From Comamonadaceae bacterium (lineage in GTDB: Bacteria > Pseudomonadota > Gammaproteobacteria > Burkholderiales > Burkholderiaceae_C): a DNA stretch of 64,000 bases. Below, piece after piece: positions 56,304 to 64,000 of this stretch. Position 1 is the first letter of the stretch. Each line of letters begins with the position of its first letter. The notes under the pieces are model-generated. The model ran no database searches and was not told where the DNA came from. It saw only the letters and a program-made list of their open reading frames with translations. The stretch is from positions 186,001 to 250,000 of the forward strand of contig JAIXRJ010000046.1 of assembly GCA_027485235.1 (NCBI GenBank). Reading direction: 5' to 3'. A program made the position numbers and the translations under genes.

Positions 56304-57242
56304 ATGACAAACCTTCTTCTGCCCCCCGCAGCGCTCGAATACACGGCGCTCCTGTTTGGCGGGCTTGTGCCCCACGAAGTGGTTGTGCGCGTGGACCTGA
56401 GCCACCGCTTGAGCACCTCGCAATGCCAACTTGAAAACTGGTGCCTTCAAGCCGGTGCCGAAAAGGCCATGGCGTGGACATTGTGTCTGGAATGGCCGCT
56501 GGTGAACAGCCATCTGCGCGACTGTCCCATCTTGATCAGCCCGGACGCCTGCTGGCCCCATGTCTTGAGCAGCCAAGCGCGGCAAGCCGTGCTGGCATCG
56601 GGCGTGGCTTTGGCCTGCTTCAACCGCTTGGACATCGCCCACGACAGCCCCAACGCGCAACGGGCGGGCCCCATTTTTGACTGCTGGCCGGGAGAACGCT
56701 GGGGGGCCATTTCGGCTTGGGCTTGGGCCATCAGCCGCTGTGTGGATGCCTTGGCGCAGATCTGCGAGGGCACGCCCCGCATCGGGGTGCTGGGCCACTC
56801 GCGCAGTGGCAAAGCGGCCTTGTTGGCCGGTGCGACCGACCCACGCCTCGCCTTGACGGCCGCGCACAACAGCGGCACCGCTGGTGCGGCTTCTTTTCAA
56901 AGCATGGGCCCGGGTGCCGAGTCCTTGCAAGCTTTGCAGCAAAACTATCCGCATTGGCTGAGCCCAGGGTGTGCGGACGTCCATGTTCAAGCGCGCATCC
57001 AGACCATCGACAGTCTGCCCCTGTTGGCCTTGATCGCGCCACGGGCCTTGTGCCTCTTGCAATCCAGTGACGACCTCTGGGCCAATCCGGCGGGCACTGC
57101 GGCAGCCGTAAATCACTTGCGCGCCCACTACCAGCGCCTGGGGGCCGCCCAGCGATTGCATTATGTCGAGCGCACAGGCGGTCACGCCATCACCCCGCTG
57201 GACTGGCAGCGCGTGGCCCAGTGTCTGGCTCAAGGGGATTGA
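56304..57242 (+). CDS. CE15-like carbohydrate esterase (glucuronoyl esterase-like), cytoplasmic
   Basis: A 312-residue alpha/beta hydrolase. GVLGHSRSGKAALLAGATD, followed by LALTAAHNSGTAGAASF, matches the CE15 and related carbohydrate esterase pattern G-(C/H)-S-R-x-G-K-x-A-L, with the serine as nucleophile. RTGGHAITPLDW near the C-terminus offers the histidine. It lacks a signal peptide and is shorter than classical CE15 proteins (about 370-450 residues), so it would act on an imported ester. It is divergent from the sugar-binding protein (68 bases) and converges with the Gfo/Idh gene. A more general acetyl or sugar esterase is also possible. Confidence 0.7.
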   Translation: MTNLLLPPAALEYTALLFGGLVPHEVVVRVDLSHRLSTSQCQLENWCLQAGAEKAMAWTLCLEWPLVNSHLRDCPILISPDACWPHVLSSQARQAVLASGVALACFNRLDIAHDSPNAQRAGPIFDCWPGERWGAISAWAWAISRCVDALAQICEGTPRIGVLGHSRSGKAALLAGATDPRLALTAAHNSGTAGAASFQSMGPGAESLQALQQNYPHWLSPGCADVHVQARIQTIDSLPLLALIAPRALCLLQSSDDLWANPAGTAAAVNHLRAHYQRLGAAQRLHYVERTGGHAITPLDWQRVAQCLAQGD

Positions 57243-57265
57243 AACGCGCGGCATGAACATCGCGG

Positions 57266-58414
57266 TCAGGTGCCCTGGCCCCACAACAAAGTGCTCAAAG
57301 CATAGTCACCCCGGGTCAGGTCCACGGCTTGGCCAGTGCGGGCAGATTCTTGCGCCGCCAGGCCCATGATCACGGCGGCCAAGCCGTCGCGCAAACTGAC
57401 TTCGACCGCGCCCTGCCCCCGCACCACGGCGTTGAACTTTTGGTGTTGGTACAAGGTCGATCCGTTGTGGTCGCCTGCAGCCAGGGCTTGCGGGTCCACC
57501 GGCACGTCCAACTCGCGAGGCCCTTTGGGTTCGCGGGGGCTGATGACCAGCTTGGGCACAGGCGCTTCACCCAAGTGCGCGGGCCAAAAGCGGCCCGGCC
57601 CGGGCACAAAACATTCGGCCTTGCCCAGAGGGCCAACCACCGAAATCTCTTCCTGGAAACGAGCCCCCTCGGCAAACATGCACAGCTCCAGCATGGCCCG
57701 CTGACCGGAGGCGAAATCCACGATGACAAAGGCGTTGTCCAGGATGTCCGGCGTGCCCTCAGGGTAGCGTTCATCCAGGTGGTTGTGGTCCACCCCGGCC
57801 GAGGCGTACACACGCACCGGTTCGCTTTGTGTCAGATGGCGCATCAGGTCAAAGAAATGGCAGCACTTCTCAACCAGGGTGCCGCCGGTGTAGCGGTTAA
57901 ACCGGTTCCAGTCCCCCACTTTCACCAAAAAGGGAAAGCGGTGCTCCCGAATCGAGATCATCTTGACCAGGCCGGTGTGCTGCTGGCCATGGACCTCTTT
58001 GGCCAAGGCGGTCACGGGCGGCATGTAGCGGTACTCCATCGCCACCCAAATGGGCGCGGGGTAGCTTGCCTGCATGGCGGCCAGGCTGCGCACATCGTCC
58101 AAGCTGGTGCAGGCGGGTTTTTCGAGCAGCACGGGCAGTGGCCGCAGGCGAGCGATCTCGCGCAATTGATCGGCATGGCAAAAGTTCGGGCTGGCGATCA
58201 ACAGGCAATCCACATCTTCAGCCTGCACCACCTCGGCCAGACTGGCCGCGCTTTGGGCACCGGGGGCCAGCGCCAAGCTGCCCGACAGCATCTGGGCATC
58301 AGGCTCAAAAATCCGCTTGACTTGCGCGCCCGGCAGCAGCGCGATGTTGCGCAAATGCTCTTGCCCCATCATGCCGCAACCGATGATGCCGTAACGGGTG
58401 GTGGTCGTGCTCAA
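57266..58414 (-). CDS. Gfo/Idh/MocA family oxidoreductase
   Basis: A 382-residue NAD(P)-dependent sugar or inositol dehydrogenase family protein. The Rossmann motif GIIGCGMMGQEHLRNIALLP starts near residue 8, EKPACTS carries the conserved EKP lysine, and GTLVEKCCHFFDLMRHL holds the catalytic histidine. The start is TTG at 58412-58414: GGAG lies 8 bases before it and no ATG fits before the Rossmann fold. It follows glpD by 17 bases in one operon. It may oxidise the sugar part set free by the glycosidase. Confidence 0.88.
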   Translation of the reverse strand: MSTTTTRYGIIGCGMMGQEHLRNIALLPGAQVKRIFEPDAQMLSGSLALAPGAQSAASLAEVVQAEDVDCLLIASPNFCHADQLREIARLRPLPVLLEKPACTSLDDVRSLAAMQASYPAPIWVAMEYRYMPPVTALAKEVHGQQHTGLVKMISIREHRFPFLVKVGDWNRFNRYTGGTLVEKCCHFFDLMRHLTQSEPVRVYASAGVDHNHLDERYPEGTPDILDNAFVIVDFASGQRAMLELCMFAEGARFQEEISVVGPLGKAECFVPGPGRFWPAHLGEAPVPKLVISPREPKGPRELDVPVDPQALAAGDHNGSTLYQHQKFNAVVRGQGAVEVSLRDGLAAVIMGLAAQESARTGQAVDLTRGDYALSTLLWGQGT

Positions 58415-58431
58415 AGTCTCATCTCCAGTGT

Positions 58432-59988
58432 TCAATCGGCCAAAGTGTATTGCTGGCACAGGCCCAAAAATGCGTCCAACTGCGGGTCCAGTCCGGTTTC
58501 CGCTTGCAGCAAAGCCGCCACGGCGGGTGCCATGTGGGCGGCTTGGCGGGCATCCAGAAACAAAGCGCGCCAGCGGCGTGCCAGCATATCTTCCACGGTC
58601 AGGGCCCACTCGGATCGGGCTGCAAATCGGACCATCGCTTCGGTCAGGCCCAGCCCCAAATCATTTTGACTGCCTGGCATTTGCTGGACCTCCTCAGCTT
58701 CGGTGCCCCACAAATGCAAACCGGGCGCATCGCTGACCGAATGGGCCGCCCTGCCCGCGGGTGGCGCCCCCACCAAGCGGTGCTGCTGGGTGTGGGCTTG
58801 GCCAGCTGGCGCTGGCGGCAAATCGGCCTGCTTCTGTATCTGCTGCAAAACGTCTTCAGCGATGCTGCGGTAAGTGGTCCACTTGCCGCCAGTCACGGTG
58901 AACAGGCCCGGTGCGTCCCGCAAGATCAAGTGCTCGCGCGACATCTGGCTGGTGGCACCCTGCGCCTGTCCCACCAAGGGGCGCAGGCCCACCCAAACGC
59001 TTTGCACATCGCTGCGGGCCAAACGCAGGCCCAAGGATCGCTCGGTTTGTTGGAACAAAAACGCCAATTCCTCGTCCAGCGGCCTTGGCTCCAGGGGCGC
59101 ATCAGGGCGCGGGGTGTCGGTGGTGCCGATCACGGTGGCCCCCAACCAAGGCAGGGCAAACAACACTCGGCCATCGTCGGTGTGCGGGATCAACACCGCC
59201 TCGCGAATGGGCAACAAAGCCCGCTTGACCACCATGTGAACGCCCTGGCTGGGCGTGACCAAGGCTTGGAAGGCCGGCGCAGATGCCTGGGTTTTCATGG
59301 CCATCTGGCGCACACCATCGACCCAAACGCCGGTGGCGTTGACCACACAAGCCGCTTGCACCTGCAAGCTCTGGCCGCTTCGCTCGTCGTGCAGACTGAC
59401 AAGCCAGCCTTGCGCCAGTCGCTCCAAAGCCGTCACGCGCATGTGGTTGTGAACCATCGCACCGGCCTGGCGGGCGGTCTTGGCCAGTGCCAGTGCCAGG
59501 CGGGCGTCTTCAAACTGGCCGTCCCAGTAGCGCATGCCCGCCACCGGGGTGGGCAGCCCCGGCAGAGCTTGGGCCGTGGCTTGCCTGGACAACGCCACCG
59601 TTTTGCCCAAGCTCAATGCACCCGCCAGGTATTGGTAAAGCTTGAGCCCCAAGCCCATCCAGGCCCACGACAGCCAAGTCCTGCCCGGCACCACAAAAGA
59701 CAAAGGCTGGGCCAAATGGGGGGCCAGCCGCAAAATGATGGCCCGCTCATGCAAGGCTTCGCGCACCAAACGCAAACGACCTTGGGCCAGGTAACGCACG
59801 CCGCCATGCAGCAATTTGGTGGACCGTGATGAGGTACCGGACGCAAAATCCCGTGACTCAACTAGCCCCACCTGCCGCCCTTCAAGTGCCGCTTGCACCG
59901 CTACGCCCAAACCGGTGGCCCCGCCGCCCACGACCAAGAGGTCCAGGACAGTTCCTGGTTCAAGCGGTCCAGCAGCATATTTATTCAA
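58432..59988 (-). CDS. glpD: Glycerol-3-phosphate dehydrogenase (FAD-dependent, aerobic type)
   Basis: A 518-residue GlpD-type flavoprotein that oxidises glycerol-3-phosphate to dihydroxyacetone phosphate and feeds electrons to quinones. LLVVGGGATGLGVAVQAALE is the FAD motif, SSRSTKLLHGGVRYLAQGR the family signature near residue 55, and TGGKWTTYRSIAEDVL follows near 390. A C-terminal GlpO-type domain completes it. The start is TTG at 59986-59988 behind GAGG, as no ATG fits. It is divergent from a DeoR/GlpR-type regulator. No glpK or glpF is present in the window, so glycerol-3-phosphate must come from elsewhere. The enzyme could also be a paralogue for a related sugar-alcohol phosphate. Confidence 0.87.
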   Translation of the reverse strand: MNKYAAGPLEPGTVLDLLVVGGGATGLGVAVQAALEGRQVGLVESRDFASGTSSRSTKLLHGGVRYLAQGRLRLVREALHERAIILRLAPHLAQPLSFVVPGRTWLSWAWMGLGLKLYQYLAGALSLGKTVALSRQATAQALPGLPTPVAGMRYWDGQFEDARLALALAKTARQAGAMVHNHMRVTALERLAQGWLVSLHDERSGQSLQVQAACVVNATGVWVDGVRQMAMKTQASAPAFQALVTPSQGVHMVVKRALLPIREAVLIPHTDDGRVLFALPWLGATVIGTTDTPRPDAPLEPRPLDEELAFLFQQTERSLGLRLARSDVQSVWVGLRPLVGQAQGATSQMSREHLILRDAPGLFTVTGGKWTTYRSIAEDVLQQIQKQADLPPAPAGQAHTQQHRLVGAPPAGRAAHSVSDAPGLHLWGTEAEEVQQMPGSQNDLGLGLTEAMVRFAARSEWALTVEDMLARRWRALFLDARQAAHMAPAVAALLQAETGLDPQLDAFLGLCQQYTLAD

Positions 59989-60121
59989 AATTCAGCCTCA
60001 AACGATCATCATCAAATGATTGAAGTGTTTCGTTTTTGATTGTAGCGATGGATAATGCACTGTTTGCGTTATTCTTGATGGCTTAGTGAAGACCCCTAGA
60101 ACAGACCCACCCTCTCCCGCC
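59989..60121. promoter_or_regulatory. Divergent control region between glpD and the DeoR-type regulator
   Basis: This gap is AT-rich. It holds several short inverted repeats, such as ATCAT-N6-ATGAT (60005-60020 region), and the element TTTCGTTTTTGATTG (60028-60042), all likely places for the DeoR/GlpR-type protein. GATAAT at 60051-60056 may be the -10 box of the regulator gene. Confidence 0.4.
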
Positions 60122-60901
60122 ATGGCCCTCAACCCCCGCCAACTTGCCATCTTGCAAGCCGTACGCGAGCAAGGCAGCGTCAAGACCGAAGAACTGGCCG
60201 AAGAGTTTGGCATCACCTTGCAAACCGCCCGCCGCGATATCCAGCGGCTGAGCGAAGCGGCTGAGTTGGAACGTTTTCATGGGGGCGTGCGGGCCATCGA
60301 CTCTTCCACCCGCAACACCACGTACACCGAACGCCAACGCACCCAGTCCGAGGCCAAGCAAGACATTGCCCGCCAAGTGGCCGCGGCCATCCCGCACGGG
60401 GCCAGCCTGTTCATGAACATCGGCACCACCGTCGAAGCCGTGGCCAGCGAACTGCTGCTGCACAATGACCTGCGCGTGGTGACCAACAACCTGCATGTGG
60501 CCCGCATCCTGGCGGCCAATCCGCGGTGCGAAGTCGTGGTGGCCGGCGGCACCCTGCGCCACGAAGACTTAGGGGTGGTGGGTGAAGCCGCTTTGAGTTT
60601 CATCCGCCAGTTCAAGGTGGACATTGGTTTGATCGGCATCAGCGGCATCGACGAAGACGGTACTTTGCGGGACTACGACATGCGCGAAGTCATGGTCGCC
60701 CGCGCGATCGTCGAGCAATCCCGCCAAGTCTGGCTGGTGGCCGACCACAGCAAATTTGACCGCCCTGCCATGATCGAAATGGCACCGCTGAAAGTGGTGC
60801 ACACCCTGTTCACCGACACGGTCCCTGCACTTGCGAAGCTGCAGTTGATGGCGGAATTGGGGGTACGGTGCGTGGTGGCGCAGTCCAGAGTTCAGGATTG
60901 A
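60122..60901 (+). CDS. DeoR/GlpR family transcriptional regulator
   Basis: A 259-residue regulator. The N-terminal DeoR helix-turn-helix (LNPRQLAILQAVREQGSVKT, LQTARRDIQRLSEAAELERF HGG) is followed by the sugar-phosphate-sensing DeoRC domain (FMNIGTTVEAVASELL, VVTNNLHVARIL, VADHSKFDRPAM). GlpR senses glycerol-3-phosphate in this family, which fits its position opposite glpD. A GTG twelve codons upstream (60086) is also possible; the ATG at 60122 gives the standard N-terminus. It probably controls glpD with the Gfo/Idh gene, and perhaps the sugar operon. Confidence 0.9.
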   Translation: MALNPRQLAILQAVREQGSVKTEELAEEFGITLQTARRDIQRLSEAAELERFHGGVRAIDSSTRNTTYTERQRTQSEAKQDIARQVAAAIPHGASLFMNIGTTVEAVASELLLHNDLRVVTNNLHVARILAANPRCEVVVAGGTLRHEDLGVVGEAALSFIRQFKVDIGLIGISGIDEDGTLRDYDMREVMVARAIVEQSRQVWLVADHSKFDRPAMIEMAPLKVVHTLFTDTVPALAKLQLMAELGVRCVVAQSRVQD

Positions 60902-60917
60902 ACACCGAAAAGCGGGT

Positions 60918-63314
<2,397 letters not shown>

Positions 63315-63418
63315 GGGCTCAATGCTCGGGTAACCCGCTAGTGTAGGCGCTTGAGGCTGGACATGGCGCTGTGATGGTTATTGGGGACAATGCAGCAACG
63401 GGACTTCAGAATCAAAAA

Positions 63419-64000
63419 ATGACGATGCAAAGTAAACAGAGGCCTGGCCTCACGCGGCGACTGGGCACAGGGCGTGCGCTCAAAATAGGGGCCTGTTTGT
63501 TGGCAGCTTGGCTGCTGCTCTTGGCCTTTGGGTATTTTCTGGCCCCGCCGCTGGCCCGGTCTGTCCTGGCGTCACAACTGGGCAAGGCCTTGGGGCGCCA
63601 TGTGGCCATCGAGCGTGTCGCGATCAACCCACTGGCCCTGTCAGTGGACGTGACGGGGCTGTCCGTCAAAGACCGGGCTGGCACAGAGCAGTTGGGCTTT
63701 GCGCAACTGCACATCGACCTGTCGAGCGCTTCTGTGACGCAGGCGGGGATCGTGGTCGATGAAATGCGCTTGACGGCACCGCGTGTGGCCATCACGCGCC
63801 TGGCCGACGGGCGCTACGACATCTCGGATTGGCTGGACCACTGGGCGAGCGGGGCGCCAACCGGCTCGACCCCCCTGACCCGCTTTTCGCTGAACAACAT
63901 CCAAATCACGGACGGCCAGTTTCTGTTTGACGACCGCCCCAAAGGGGTGAAGCACACCGCCAGCTCGGTGAAGATCAGTTTGCCTTTCATCTCCAGCCTG
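63419..64000 (+). CDS. DUF748/AsmA-like envelope protein, N-terminal part (runs off the window)
   Basis: An open frame starts at the ATG at 63419 and runs to the window end (194 codons). After a basic start (MTMQSKQRPGLTRRLG) comes one membrane helix (ACLLAAWLLLLAFGYFLAPP, about 25-45), then a periplasmic region with SQLGKALGRHVAIERVAINP, LSVDVTGLSVKDRAG, the family-like RYDISDWLDHW and FLFDDRPKGVKH. These are typical of DUF748 proteins of the AsmA-like group, which are very large inner-membrane-anchored proteins spanning the periplasm. The C-terminus is missing here. Confidence 0.8.
   Translation, partial: MTMQSKQRPGLTRRLGTGRALKIGACLLAAWLLLLAFGYFLAPPLARSVLASQLGKALGRHVAIERVAINPLALSVDVTGLSVKDRAGTEQLGFAQLHIDLSSASVTQAGIVVDEMRLTAPRVAITRLADGRYDISDWLDHWASGAPTGSTPLTRFSLNNIQITDGQFLFDDRPKGVKHTASSVKISLPFISSL

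Noticed and set aside
60051..60056. GATAAT before the DeoR-type gene
   Set aside because: It is about 30 bases or more from either candidate start codon; an ordinary -10 box at most.

Overview
The window is G+C-rich, densely coded and reads as a chromosomal segment of a betaproteobacterium in the Burkholderiales, most likely Comamonadaceae (Limnohabitans, Rhodoferax or Hydrogenophaga-like). The reasons are the protein families and their order (mltG-tmk-holB-tatD, map-glnD, yciB-bolA-ppiC, acyl-CoA catabolic operons with a Liv-type ABC transporter) and the codon use. This placement is inference from recognised families, not a database result. I see no rRNA, tRNA, CRISPR array, insertion sequence or prophage, and no gene-free stretch longer than about 300 bases. 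The longest is the roughly 250-base divergent gap at 11546-11794.

Layout. (1) 1-8029: housekeeping genes: tatD (partial), holB, tmk and mltG on the minus strand, ygfZ on the plus strand, a thioesterase-acetyltransferase fusion with an alpha/beta hydrolase, an iron-type alcohol dehydrogenase, and the tRNA hydroxylase trhO. (2) 8050-12151: a patatin-like protein, tex, and a small lipoprotein behind an AT-rich promoter region. (3) 12172-27506, all minus strand: an acyl-CoA catabolism region. A DmdB/FadD-type ligase (own terminator) is followed by a four-gene Liv-type ABC transporter (no binding protein visible), then fadB and a thiolase (own terminator), then a compact operon of acyl-CoA dehydrogenase, a 57-codon small ORF, SDR, PaaI-type thioesterase, MDR oxidoreductase, GST-like protein and SDR. 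Together these cover import, CoA activation, dehydrogenation, hydration/oxidation and thiolysis of an unidentified carboxylic acid. (4) 27628-34906, plus strand: selO-msrB-yciB-bolA, a parvulin isomerase, the rRNA hydroxylase rlhA and an orphan sensor kinase. (5) 34974-46068: SWIM/SNF2 helicase and purL (minus), map and glnD (plus). (6) 46087-49529: a GntR regulator divergent from a flavin monooxygenase, aldo/keto reductase and flavin reductase operon. (7) 49596-60901: a carbohydrate locus with GH31 glycosidase, MalK-MalG-MalF-binding-protein transporter, a CE15-like esterase, a Gfo/Idh/MocA oxidoreductase, GlpD and a DeoR/GlpR-type regulator. (8) 60918-64000: a YgiQ-family radical SAM protein and the start of a DUF748/AsmA-like envelope protein.

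The strongest candidates for something not yet described are the GntR-linked two-component monooxygenase operon of unknown substrate; the locus that couples a glycosidase and sugar transporter to glycerol-3-phosphate dehydrogenase; and a recurring start arrangement in which a GATAAT/GACAAT hexamer sits 6-8 bases before the ATG with no Shine-Dalgarno sequence, at trhO, selO, rlhA and map. Smaller points are a thioesterase-GNAT fusion, a translationally coupled 57-codon ORF, a LivF Walker A motif with arginine in place of lysine, and inverted-repeat operators in front of fadB and livH.
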